From assembly GCF_002564025.1 (NCBI RefSeq), contig NZ_PDJH01000001.1, positions 1,054,001 to 1,118,000 of the forward strand: a DNA stretch of 64,000 nucleotides, read 5' to 3'. This DNA is from Flavimobilis soli. Its GTDB lineage: Bacteria; Actinomycetota; Actinomycetes; Actinomycetales; Cellulomonadaceae. Below, piece by piece: positions 17,152 through 25,933 of this stretch. A program made the translations under genes and the position numbers. The first letter of the stretch is position 1; each line of letters opens with the position of its first letter. The notes under the pieces are model-generated. The model did not search any database, had not been told where the DNA came from, and worked only from the letters and a program-made list of their open reading frames with translations.

Positions 17152-18672
17152 ATGGACACGACCAGCACACCTCCCAGCCAGCCGGACCCCTCCGGCGCGG
17201 GGCCGGCCTGGCAGCCGGGACCCCAGCAGCAGCCGCACGGCTACGCGGGCCAGGCGCCGTACCCCGGCGCCGTCCCGCCCCCGGGCACACCCCGCCCCCA
17301 GGCCACCGCGTCGATGGACGGGTTCTTCGACTCGATCCGCCGCTTCGGCATCGTCCGCACGGACGAGCGCTGGGTCGCGGGTGTCTGCGGAGGCATCGCA
17401 CGGCGTTGGAACATCGACGTCGCGCTCGTGCGAGGCATCGCCGTCGTCTCCCTCCTCCTCGCGGGCGTCGGCCTCGTCGCGTACGGCGCGGCGTGGCTCC
17501 TCCTGCCCGAGGAGTCGGACGGCCGGTCGCACCTGCAGGAGCTGTTCCGCGGCAACTTCGACATCGCCGTCCTCGGCGGTTTCCTCGCGGTCGTCATGGG
17601 GCTGTCGTGGGACAACCCGTGGAGCTGGTTCACGCCGTGGGGCGCGCCGGTCGCGGGTCTCGCGTGGTTCGTGCTCGTCGGCATCGTCGTCGTCGTAACG
17701 ATTACGGCGTTCAGCGGGCGCCAGAACGGCCCCAAGCCGGGGCCGGGCTCCGTGCCTCCTCCCGGCGGCGCACCGTTCGCAGGCCCGACGCCGCCGGCCC
17801 AGCCCTCGGCGGCGGCCTCCTCCCCGAGCGGTCCGGCCCCGTACACGGCGCCGCAGGCGCCGTACGCGACGACCCCGCCCGCGGGCACGTGGGCCGGGGC
17901 CGCCCCGACCGCGCAGCCGAAGGCGCAGTCGCAGTGGGACGAGCTGAACGGCTTCGTCGACACGAACCTCGGCGGCACCACGCCCGCGCCGAAGCCCGCT
18001 CCGCGCGGGCCGGTCGTCAAGGGTGCCGGACCCGTCACGGTGAGCCTCGTCGTCGGTGTCTCCGCGATCGTCGCGGCCGTGCTCCTCGCGCTGTCGCGGA
18101 CCGGGGACTTCACGGGCCCCGTGCTGCTCACGTCGCTCGGCGTGCTCATCGGGCTGAGCGGTATCGCGACCATGGTGTCGGGCATCCGCGGACGCTCGAC
18201 CGGTGCCGTCGGCGGGATCGCGATCCTCGCGCTCCTCGCAGCGGGCCCCACGGCCCTGTGGCACTCGCTCGACCTCGACATCAGCAAGGCGCAGGGCGTC
18301 GTCGTCGGCGACGAGAACTTCGCCCCGACGTCGGTCGCCACCGCCGAGAAGGGCTACGCGCTCGGCTTCGGCAACTGGGTCGTCGACCTGAGCGAGCTGC
18401 CGCTCGCACCGGGCCAGACCGTGACGGTCCCCGCGACGTTCGCCGCGGGCGACCTGACGATCCTCGTCCCCGAGGGCTCCGCGTGGACCGCGGACGTCCG
18501 CCTGAACGCGGGCTCTGTCCGGGTCGTCTCGGGCGACGACCTGCACAAGTCCGACGGCGTGAGCACGGCCGAGCGCCGCTTCACCTCAGACGCCGTCGAC
18601 GAAGGTGCCATCCCCACGCTGGACCTGTCCGTGTCCGGCCTCGCCGGAGAGATCAGGATCGAGGAATCATGA
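17152..18672 (+). CDS. PspC domain membrane protein
   Basis: A 506-aa protein with a Pro/Gln-rich disordered N-terminus, a PspC domain at about residues 60-120 (WVAGVCGGIARRWNIDVALVRGIAVV…WLLLPEE), more helices, a Pro-rich linker, a four-helix block (VSLVVGVSAIVAAVLLALS…) and a C-terminal soluble beta domain from about residue 380 of the cell-wall-active-antibiotics-response type. GGAG precedes ATG 17152. It overlaps the next gene by ATGA. Divergence from the kinase suggests shared control and an envelope-stress role. Confidence 0.88.
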   Translation: MDTTSTPPSQPDPSGAGPAWQPGPQQQPHGYAGQAPYPGAVPPPGTPRPQATASMDGFFDSIRRFGIVRTDERWVAGVCGGIARRWNIDVALVRGIAVVSLLLAGVGLVAYGAAWLLLPEESDGRSHLQELFRGNFDIAVLGGFLAVVMGLSWDNPWSWFTPWGAPVAGLAWFVLVGIVVVVTITAFSGRQNGPKPGPGSVPPPGGAPFAGPTPPAQPSAAASSPSGPAPYTAPQAPYATTPPAGTWAGAAPTAQPKAQSQWDELNGFVDTNLGGTTPAPKPAPRGPVVKGAGPVTVSLVVGVSAIVAAVLLALSRTGDFTGPVLLTSLGVLIGLSGIATMVSGIRGRSTGAVGGIAILALLAAGPTALWHSLDLDISKAQGVVVGDENFAPTSVATAEKGYALGFGNWVVDLSELPLAPGQTVTVPATFAAGDLTILVPEGSAWTADVRLNAGSVRVVSGDDLHKSDGVSTAERRFTSDAVDEGAIPTLDLSVSGLAGEIRIEES

Positions 18673-19337
18673 GCAACGACGACACGACCCAGCCGCTGCC
18701 CGCCACGGCCGGCAGCTACCCGACGAAGCCGCTGCCGGCGGCCGACGCGGCAAAGCTCCGGGAGGATGCGGACAGCCCGGAGCAGGTCCCGGCAACCGAG
18801 CAGATCGCCGTGACCGAGCCGCTCTCCACGGCCGAGCCGCTCTCCACCGCGGAGCCGCGTCCCGAGGCCGAGAGCGCCGCGGAGGCCGCCGAGACGGCTG
18901 CCACCGGCGAGGACAGCACCGCGCACTTCGCGAACGCAGGAGCGGATGCGGCCGGGGCCGCCACCTCAGGCCCGGACAGCACGGGCACAAGCACCGCAGG
19001 CGCGGGCAGTGCGGGCGCGAGCACCTCGGGCGGCCACGCGACCAGCACGTCGGGCGGCTACGGGACCAACCCGTCGGGCGGCTACGCGAGCACCACCCCG
19101 AGCGCCGCCTGGACGCCCTCCGAGCCCGTCCGCCCGGAGCTGCGCCCGGTCTCGACGGCGGTACGCACCTCGACGATCGTGTGGGGCGCGATCCTCGTCG
19201 TCGCTGCGGTCGTCGTGCTCGCGTCGGCCGCAGGGATGACGCTCGACCTCGAGCTCGTCGGGATCTTCGTGCTCGGCGGCGCAGGCCTCGCCCTGCTCGT
19301 CGGGACGGTCGCGACCCAAGCGCGACGCAAGCGCTGA
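18669..19337 (+). CDS. Membrane-anchored low-complexity protein
   Basis: A 222-aa protein: the first ~165 residues are Thr/Ala/Gly/Ser-rich and disordered with repeats (TEPLSTAEPLSTAEP, SGGYGTNPSGGYAS), followed by two C-terminal helices (TIVWGAILVVAAVVVLAS and LVGIFVLGGAGLALLVGTV) and a basic tail. It is translationally coupled to the PspC gene (ATGA). Probably an accessory of the PspC system (inference). Confidence 0.8.
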   Translation: MSNDDTTQPLPATAGSYPTKPLPAADAAKLREDADSPEQVPATEQIAVTEPLSTAEPLSTAEPRPEAESAAEAAETAATGEDSTAHFANAGADAAGAATSGPDSTGTSTAGAGSAGASTSGGHATSTSGGYGTNPSGGYASTTPSAAWTPSEPVRPELRPVSTAVRTSTIVWGAILVVAAVVVLASAAGMTLDLELVGIFVLGGAGLALLVGTVATQARRKR

Positions 19338-19353
19338 GGCGTCCGCCGGACGC

Positions 19354-21033
19354 TCAGCGGGACCCGGCCAGTGCCGCGCGCACCCGCGCGGTCGCCTGGC
19401 TGTCCCAGCCCTCGGGCTGGACGATCGCGGCCCACAGGTCGACGGCGTCCAGCCCGTAGGCGTGCCCGTGCCCGTCAGGGACGTCGAGCGAGAACACCAT
19501 GTCGAGCGACACCTGCCAGAACGTGACGAACGGGAACCACCGCACGCCCGGGTCGACGTCGGGCCCGGACGGTTCGACGAGCCAGTCCGGGCGTCGCAGC
19601 AGCAGGTCGGGCGACCACCACGTCACCGGGTCGCTCGCGTGCTGCCAGTACACGATCCGGCGCTCGCCCCACGGCGCGCCACCGAGCTCGAGGTCCTCGG
19701 GCGACGCCGCGAACCGGATGGCCGCGCCGCCGTCGACCACGGGCAGGCGCTGCGGCGAGCCCTCGTCGCGGTTCGCCGTGATCGTCGCCCACGGCTCGGA
19801 GAACCCGGGCGTGCCGATCAGCAGCGCGCCGTCGACAGCCGCGACGAGCGACGCGGCGTCGGGGAACTGCGCCTGGCTGCCGTACGACCCGAGGCTCTCG
19901 CCGAAGATGAGCAGCCTGGGCCGCTCGTCCTCGGGCACCTGGTCGAGGCGGGTCCTGACCGCCGCGAGGAGAGCCCGTGCCGCCTCGCGCGGCGTATCCC
20001 GGTCGACGACGAACGCGACAGGGCTCGGCAGGTAGGAGTACTGCATCGCGGCGATCGCGCAGTCGCCTCCCGTGACGTGCTCGAGCGCGGACGCGATCTG
20101 CTCGTTGACCCAGCCGGTGCCCGTCGTCGTCGCGACCGCGATCGTGCCGCGCTCGAAGGCGCCCGTGCGCTCGAGCTCGGCGACGACGTGCGTCGCGACG
20201 TCGTCCACGCTCCCCTGCGGCCCGGCCGCGTCACGGCCGGCGTACACCCGGATCGGGTCGATCGCCGGGCGCTGCGTGACGGCCTCGATCGCAGCGGCGT
20301 CGCTCCCGCCGGCGACGAAACGCCGCCCCTCGCTCCCCAAGGTCCCCCACGGCTCGGCGGACTCGGGCGAGCCCGAGCGCAGCGGGCTCGTAGGCGGGAC
20401 GACGCCGCGCGGGGTGTCGCGGTCGGCGACGCGCGCGGTGCGCTCGGCTCTCGCGACGAAACCTCGCTGGACGGTCGCGTCGGCAGCGACCACGACGAGG
20501 ACGACGACGAGCATGACGCCGATGAGCCGCGCGACCGGCGCGGGCAGGAACGTGTCGAGGCGCAGGATCACCCTCTGCGAGAGCGCGCGGATGCCGCGAG
20601 CGGCGAGGAGGATCACGGCGGCGAGCACGAGCGCGACCGGCAGCACCGCGAGGTACGTGCCGTACGGTGCGCTCTGCCGGCCGACGAGGTCGCGCACGAT
20701 CTTCTGCCAGTACGTCCCCAGGACGAGCGACGCCGGCACGACGACGGCGGCCGTCCAGCCGAGCACGCGCCAGCCGCGCCGTCGTGTGCGGGCGGAGAAG
20801 CGCGGGCTCACCCCGAGACCGTGCGCGAACCACACGACGAGGCACCCGACGCCGTAGCCGATCACGGAGCTCAGGCCCGTCGCGACGGCCTGCAGGTACC
20901 AGGCGCGTGGGAGGAGCGACGGCGTCATCGACGCCGCGAAGAATGCGAGGGCGAACGCGAGCGCGACGGGGTGCAGACGCGCGGCGTGACCACGGGCCCA
21001 GCCGTGGACGGCGGTGCGGACGCGGGCGGGCAT
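19354..21033 (-). CDS. Membrane alpha/beta-hydrolase (Abhydrolase_9 type)
   Basis: A 559-aa protein with four to five N-terminal helices (to about residue 190) and a C-terminal alpha/beta-hydrolase domain with nucleophile motif FGESLGSYGSQ, matching the actinobacterial two-domain family of membrane hydrolases. A late WWSPDLLLRRPDWL region and FVTFWQVSLDM are also typical. The substrate is unknown, perhaps lipid or envelope ester. It is monocistronic, convergent with the PspC operon. Confidence 0.85.
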   Translation of the reverse strand: MPARVRTAVHGWARGHAARLHPVALAFALAFFAASMTPSLLPRAWYLQAVATGLSSVIGYGVGCLVVWFAHGLGVSPRFSARTRRRGWRVLGWTAAVVVPASLVLGTYWQKIVRDLVGRQSAPYGTYLAVLPVALVLAAVILLAARGIRALSQRVILRLDTFLPAPVARLIGVMLVVVLVVVAADATVQRGFVARAERTARVADRDTPRGVVPPTSPLRSGSPESAEPWGTLGSEGRRFVAGGSDAAAIEAVTQRPAIDPIRVYAGRDAAGPQGSVDDVATHVVAELERTGAFERGTIAVATTTGTGWVNEQIASALEHVTGGDCAIAAMQYSYLPSPVAFVVDRDTPREAARALLAAVRTRLDQVPEDERPRLLIFGESLGSYGSQAQFPDAASLVAAVDGALLIGTPGFSEPWATITANRDEGSPQRLPVVDGGAAIRFAASPEDLELGGAPWGERRIVYWQHASDPVTWWSPDLLLRRPDWLVEPSGPDVDPGVRWFPFVTFWQVSLDMVFSLDVPDGHGHAYGLDAVDLWAAIVQPEGWDSQATARVRAALAGSR

Positions 21034-21094
21034 CTCCCGATGCTAGCGAGGCTGCCGCCCAGGTCCGAGGGGCCGGCGGCCCGCCCGTAGACGC

Positions 21095-21131
21095 GACGAA
21101 GGGCCGCACCGTCGTGGTGCGGCCCTTCGTC
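21095..21131 (-). terminator. Hairpin after the LigA-like membrane protein gene
   Basis: GACGAAGGGCCGCACC and its complement form a perfect 16-bp stem with a GTCGT loop, 20 bases past the stop. Nearly the same stem arm ends guaA at 21953. Confidence 0.85.
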
Positions 21132-21150
21132 AGGGTTCGTGCGGTGTGCG

Positions 21151-21762
21151 TCAGACCTCGGTGCGAGCGGCGACCGGGGCGGCCGGCGCGGCGGCGAGAC
21201 GCTGGAAGGCGAAGCCGATGACCAGGAACATCACGCCGAGACCGATGACCAGGGCGGAGACGCCGTAGGCGATGACCGAGCTGAAGAGCGAGGCGCGGAG
21301 GAACGAGCCGTTCATGACCGTGTTGCGCTGGTTCTGCGCGGCCGCAGCAGCCTCCGTGTTGGAGATGACCTCAGGAGCGGCGGCGAGCTCGTTGAGCTTG
21401 GCGATGTCCATCTTGTCGACCGCAGCGGCGATCTCCTCGGAGGCGGTCGTGTCAGCAGCCTTCGCCGCGTCCTTGGCCTCGGAGACCTTGGCGCCGAGCT
21501 GGGCGTACGTGAGGCCGTCCGAGCCCTTGAGCGCGTGCTTGTTGATGACCTCGGCCTGGGCGTAGGCGGTGAACGGGCCACCGACCTTCTTGCCGGCGAG
21601 CATGTCGGCGTCGGCGGAGATGGTGATCTCCTCGGCCTTGAGCTGGCTGGTGATCATGCCCCAGACAGCGCCACCGGCGATGATGAGGACGGCGCCGGCG
21701 ATGAACGAGATGATCGCGACGATCGCGACCGGCTTGGTGGACTTGGCGACTGCTGCAGTCAT
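21151..21762 (-). CDS. Two-helix membrane protein ('LigA-like' annotation)
   Basis: A 203-aa protein with an N-terminal helix (VAIVAIISFIAGAVLIIAGGAVWGMI), a ~110-residue Ala/Lys/Glu-rich extracytoplasmic domain and a second helix near residue 165-185. Homologues are often labelled aromatic ring-opening dioxygenase LigA, which the sequence does not support: there are no metal-binding motifs. Function unknown. It has its own terminator. Confidence 0.8.
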   Translation of the reverse strand: MTAAVAKSTKPVAIVAIISFIAGAVLIIAGGAVWGMITSQLKAEEITISADADMLAGKKVGGPFTAYAQAEVINKHALKGSDGLTYAQLGAKVSEAKDAAKAADTTASEEIAAAVDKMDIAKLNELAAAPEVISNTEAAAAAQNQRNTVMNGSFLRASLFSSVIAYGVSALVIGLGVMFLVIGFAFQRLAAAPAAPVAARTEV

Positions 21763-21952
21763 GGTGTCTATCCCCTCGTGGGCCGTCCCCCTTTTCCGAG
21801 GGCCGGACTGTTTTCCGATGGCTCAAAACTAGAACGGCCCGCGGGCCCGTCAGGGGGACCTAGGGCTCAATTTTCACGCCTGTTCGGGACGAGTCTTGCA
21901 GCATTCGGCGCCCCGTCATGACCTAGGTCCTGGACCGGCGCGTCGCAGGCAG

Positions 21953-21992
21953 GACGAAGGGCCCGCTCCCCACGGGGAACGGGCCCTTCGTC
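21953..21992 (-). terminator. Hairpin after guaA
   Basis: GACGAAGGGCCCG pairs with CGGGCCCTTCGTC around a 14-base loop, 22 bases beyond the guaA stop codon. Confidence 0.85.
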
Positions 21993-22014
21993 GTGCCACG
22001 ACGTCAGATCGTGG

Positions 22015-23592
22015 TCACTCCCACTCGATGGTGCCCGGCGGCTTGCTGGTCACGTCGAGCACGACGCGGTTGACGTCCTTGACCTCGTTCGTGATGCGCG
22101 TCGAGATGGTCGCGAGCACCTCGTAGGGCAGGCGCGTCCAGTCGGCGGTCATCGCGTCCTCGGACGAGACGGGGCGCAGCACGATCGGGTGCCCGTACGT
22201 GCGGCCGTCGCCCTGGACGCCGACCGAGCGGACGTCGGCGAGGAGCACGACAGGGCACTGCCAGATCTCGCGGTCGAGGCCGGCCTTCGTGAGCTCCTCG
22301 CGCGCGATGAGGTCAGCGGCGCGCAGGGTGTCGAGGCGCTCCTGCGTGACCTCGCCGACGATGCGGATGCCCAGGCCGGGGCCCGGGAACGGCTGGCGCC
22401 AGACGATCCCCTCGGGGACGCCCAGCTCGAGGCCGACCGCACGCACCTCGTCCTTGAACAGGGCGCGCAGCGGCTCGATGAGCGAGAACTGCAGGTCGTC
22501 AGGGAGGCCGCCCACGTTGTGGTGGCTCTTGATGTTCGCGGTGCCCTCGCCGCCGCCGGACTCGACGACGTCCGGGTAGAGCGTGCCCTGGACGAGGTAC
22601 TTGACCTCGCCGCCGTGCTCGCCCGCGTCCGCGACGACCTCGCGCGCGGCGTCCTCGAAGACGCGGATGAACTCGCGGCCGATGATCTTGCGCTTGGTCT
22701 CCGGGTCGCTCACGCCCGCGAGCGCGTCGAGGAAGCGCTGACGTGCGTCGACGACCTTGAGCTGGACGCCCGTCGCCGCGACGAAGTCCTCCTCGACCTG
22801 CTCGGCCTCGCCCGTGCGCAGCAGACCGTGGTCGACGAACACGCACGTGAGCTGGTCGCCGATGGCGCGCTGCACGAGCGCGGCCGCGACGGACGAGTCG
22901 ACACCGCCGGAGAGGCCGCAGATGACGCGGTCGGAGCCGACCTGCGCGCGGATCGCGGCGACCTGCTCCTCGATGATGTTGCCCGCGGTCCAGCTCGGCT
23001 CGAGGCCCGCGCCGACGTAGAGGAAGTTCTCGATCGCGTCCTGGCCGAGCGGCGAGTGCTTGACCTCGGGGTGCCACTGCATGCCGAACAGGCGGCGGTT
23101 CGTGTCCTCGAACGCGGCGACGGGCGAGCCGTCCGACGTCGCGAGGACGTCGAAGCCCTCGGGCGCCTCGTGGACCGCGTCGCCGTGGCTCATCCACGTC
23201 GTCTGCGCGTCGGGCGAGCCGCCGAGGAGCGAGCCGGTGCTGCGGATCTTGACCTCGGTGCCGCCGTACTCGCGGGCGCCGGTCTGCGCGACGGTGCCGC
23301 CGAGCGCCTGGGCCATCGCCTGGAAGCCGTAGCAGATGCCGAGGACCGGGACGCCGGCCTCGAACAGGGCCGGGTCGACCGAGGGCGCACCTTCGGCGTA
23401 CACGGACGCGGGGCCGCCCGAGAGGATGATCGCGGCGGGGCGCTTGGCGAGCATCGCGTCGACCGACATCGTGTGCGGCACGATCTCGGAGTAGACGCGG
23501 GCCTCGCGGACGCGACGCGCGATCAGCTGGGCGTACTGGGCGCCGAGGTCGACGACGAGGACGGGACCGTCAGGGTTCGGGGTGGTGGTCAC
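22015..23592 (-). CDS. guaA: GMP synthase (glutamine-hydrolysing)
   Basis: Converts XMP to GMP using glutamine and ATP. The 525-aa protein has a class I amidotransferase domain (nucleophile in [10 protein letters not shown], His/Glu in WHPEVKHS), the ATP-pyrophosphatase domain with [14 protein letters not shown], and the C-terminal dimerisation domain ending in [13 protein letters not shown]. The length is typical. The start is GTG 23592. It is followed by its own terminator; upstream is DUF3817, a frequent guaA neighbour in actinobacteria. Confidence 0.98.
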   Translation of the reverse strand: MTTTPNPDGPVLVVDLGAQYAQLIARRVREARVYSEIVPHTMSVDAMLAKRPAAIILSGGPASVYAEGAPSVDPALFEAGVPVLGICYGFQAMAQALGGTVAQTGAREYGGTEVKIRSTGSLLGGSPDAQTTWMSHGDAVHEAPEGFDVLATSDGSPVAAFEDTNRRLFGMQWHPEVKHSPLGQDAIENFLYVGAGLEPSWTAGNIIEEQVAAIRAQVGSDRVICGLSGGVDSSVAAALVQRAIGDQLTCVFVDHGLLRTGEAEQVEEDFVAATGVQLKVVDARQRFLDALAGVSDPETKRKIIGREFIRVFEDAAREVVADAGEHGGEVKYLVQGTLYPDVVESGGGEGTANIKSHHNVGGLPDDLQFSLIEPLRALFKDEVRAVGLELGVPEGIVWRQPFPGPGLGIRIVGEVTQERLDTLRAADLIAREELTKAGLDREIWQCPVVLLADVRSVGVQGDGRTYGHPIVLRPVSSEDAMTADWTRLPYEVLATISTRITNEVKDVNRVVLDVTSKPPGTIEWE

Positions 23593-23648
23593 CCGACAAG
23601 GATAGAGGGAGCGCTCGTCGCCGGGCGCGGTGTCTCAGGGCGTCTGCG

Positions 23649-24065
23649 TCACACCGTCGCCGCGTCGTCGCCCGTGCTCGGTGCACCAGCGCCGCCGCCC
23701 TGCGCGGCGCGCTCCGCGCCGTCGAGCAGCGCCGTCGCCTCCGCGTGGACCTTCTTCTCGACGACGAAGGACATGACCGGCACGACACCGGCGAGCACCA
23801 TCGTCACGAGGCGGCCGAAGCGCCAGCGCATCTTGGTCCACAGGTCGACGACCGTGACGAGGTAGACGACGTAGATCCAGCCGTGCGCGAACGGGATCCA
23901 CCTCACGTACCGCATGAACGAGTCGGGGGCCTTGAGCACGTACTTGAGGACGAGCTCGACGCACAGCACGAGCAGGAACGTGCCCGTCACGAGCGCGAGC
24001 GCGCGGTAGCGCGAGACGGCCCCGCGGGCGCGGGCGATCCTCGTGGACAGGTCGATCGGGGACAC
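23649..24065 (-). CDS. DUF3817 membrane protein
   Basis: A 138-aa protein with three helices and the signature FMRYVRWIPFAHGWIYVVYLVTVVDLWTKMRW, followed by a short disordered tail. It starts GTG 24065 with GGAGGAG upstream. The family is widespread in actinobacteria next to guaA; no activity is known. Confidence 0.88.
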   Translation of the reverse strand: MSPIDLSTRIARARGAVSRYRALALVTGTFLLVLCVELVLKYVLKAPDSFMRYVRWIPFAHGWIYVVYLVTVVDLWTKMRWRFGRLVTMVLAGVVPVMSFVVEKKVHAEATALLDGAERAAQGGGAGAPSTGDDAATV

Positions 24066-24142
24066 TCGTGCTCCTCCAGACTCGGGACGGGCCCGCGGAA
24101 AACATGTTCGTGGTTGTCAGGCCCACCGCCCATGCTAGAGGG

Positions 24143-25933
24143 GTGCGTCCCCTTCCCCTCCCCCGGCTCGGAACCCCCGACACCCGTTCGCCTGCCCGCT
24201 TCCTGTGGTGGCAGGCACGGCAGCAGAAGGGCGTGCTCGCGTTCGCCGTCCTGATGGGCGTGCTCACCTTCGGGGCGCAGACGGTCATGCCGTACGTCGT
24301 GGGGGCGGCGCTCGACTCGGGGCTCGACTCCGGCCTCGACGGCGAGCTCGCGCGCTGGGTGCTGATCCTGCTGGCCGCCGCCGCCGTGCAGGTGGTCACG
24401 GCCGCGGTCGGCCACCGGGCCGACGTCGTGAACTGGCTGCGCGCGGCGTTCGCGTCCGCGGAGCTCATCGGCGACCGCGTGACGGTCACGGGCCACAACA
24501 TCGGCGAGGAGCTGCCGACGGGCGAGGTCGTCACGACGGTCGCGAACGACGCGCTGCGGCTCGGCGAGGTCTACGCGACCGCCGCGCGCCTCGTGGGCTC
24601 GCTCGCCGCGTACGTCGTCGTCGTCGCGGTCATGGTCCCGATGTCGCTCAGCCTGGGGCTCGTCGTCGCGATCGGCCTGCCCGCGGTCGCAGCCGTGCTC
24701 GCGCTGCTCGTCAAGCCGCTGCAGGCCCGTCAGGCGGCGCAGCGCGAGACGCAGGGCAGGCTGACGACGCTCGGCTCGGACACCGTCTCGGGGCTGCGCA
24801 TCCTGCGCGGCATCGGCGGAGAGAAGGTCTTCGCCGACCGCTACCGTGCGCAGTCGCAGAAGGTGCGCCAGGCGGGCGAGCACGTCGCCGTGACGCAGTC
24901 GTGGCTCGACGCGCTCCAGGTCCTCCTGCCGGGGCTCATGGTCGCGCTCGTGCTGTGGCTCGGCGCCCGCCAGGCCGTCGCCGGGACGATCACGCCGGGC
25001 GAGCTCGTGACGTTCTACGGGTACGCCGCGTTCCTCACGTGGCCGCTGCAGAACATCACCGAGTCGGTCCAGTTCCTCACGCGCGCCGTGATCGCGTCGC
25101 GCAAGATCATCCGCGTCCTGTCGACCGAGCCCGCGACGGGCACGACGCCCGTGCGCGCGGCGATGCCCGCGCCCGGCGCCGAGCTCGTCGACGAGACGAG
25201 CGGTGTCACGGTCGCGCCCGGGCGCCTGACCGCGCTCGTGTGCGCGGACCCCGACCAGTCGGCGGCGGTCGCGACGCGCATGGCGCGGCTCGACGACGAC
25301 GCGGAGGCCGGCACGCCCGTGCGCCTCGGCGGCGTGCTCCTGCGCGACCTCGACAAGGCCGCGCTGCGGCGCAGGGTCGTGCTGAGCGAGGCGACGCCCC
25401 ACCTGTTCTCCGGGTCGCTGCGCACCGAGCTCGACGTGCGGGGCACGACGTCCGACGACGAGATCCTCGCCGCGCTGCACGTCGCCGACGCGCAGGACGT
25501 CCTCGACTCGACGCCGGACGGCCTCGACGGTGAGCTCGCCGAGAAGGGCCGCACGCTCTCGGGCGGGCAGCGCCAGCGGGTCTCGCTCGCCCGCGCGCTC
25601 CTCACGGACGCCGAGGTGCTGCTGCTCGTCGAGCCGACGAGCGCGGTCGACGCGCACACCGAGGCGCGCATCGCCGAGCGGCTCGCGGCCGCACGGCGCG
25701 GACGCGCGACGCTCGTCGTGACCGCGAGCCCCCTCGTCCTCGAGCACGCCGACGAGGTGCTCCTGCTGCACGACGGCGTCGTGCGCGCCCGCGGCACGCA
25801 CCACGACCTGCTCGACGCGCCCACGGAGGCGGGGGCGCGCTACCGCGAGATCGTGGGGCGCTCGCTCGACGACGACGCCACGACCGAGGACCACGAGCGC
25901 GCGGGGGCGCGCAGGACGGAGGTCGCGCGATGA
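24143..25933 (+). CDS. ABC exporter half-transporter with degenerate ATP site
   Basis: A 596-aa TMD-NBD half-transporter: six helices in the first ~330 residues, then an ABC domain. The Walker A loop is lost (ALVCADPDQSAAV instead of GxxGxGKS), Walker B reads LLLVEPTSAVD (Glu for Asp) and the switch His is replaced (VTASPL), yet the signature LSGGQRQRVSLARAL is intact. This is the non-catalytic half of a heterodimer. GTG 24143 (VRPLPLPRLG) is a best guess; ATG 24104 is the alternative. It overlaps the partner gene by ATGA. Confidence 0.88.
   Translation: MRPLPLPRLGTPDTRSPARFLWWQARQQKGVLAFAVLMGVLTFGAQTVMPYVVGAALDSGLDSGLDGELARWVLILLAAAAVQVVTAAVGHRADVVNWLRAAFASAELIGDRVTVTGHNIGEELPTGEVVTTVANDALRLGEVYATAARLVGSLAAYVVVVAVMVPMSLSLGLVVAIGLPAVAAVLALLVKPLQARQAAQRETQGRLTTLGSDTVSGLRILRGIGGEKVFADRYRAQSQKVRQAGEHVAVTQSWLDALQVLLPGLMVALVLWLGARQAVAGTITPGELVTFYGYAAFLTWPLQNITESVQFLTRAVIASRKIIRVLSTEPATGTTPVRAAMPAPGAELVDETSGVTVAPGRLTALVCADPDQSAAVATRMARLDDDAEAGTPVRLGGVLLRDLDKAALRRRVVLSEATPHLFSGSLRTELDVRGTTSDDEILAALHVADAQDVLDSTPDGLDGELAEKGRTLSGGQRQRVSLARALLTDAEVLLLVEPTSAVDAHTEARIAERLAAARRGRATLVVTASPLVLEHADEVLLLHDGVVRARGTHHDLLDAPTEAGARYREIVGRSLDDDATTEDHERAGARRTEVAR

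Noticed and set aside
21151..21762. Aromatic ring-opening dioxygenase LigA
   Set aside because: The usual database label for this family; the protein has two TM helices and no metal-ligand motifs, so the label is not adopted.
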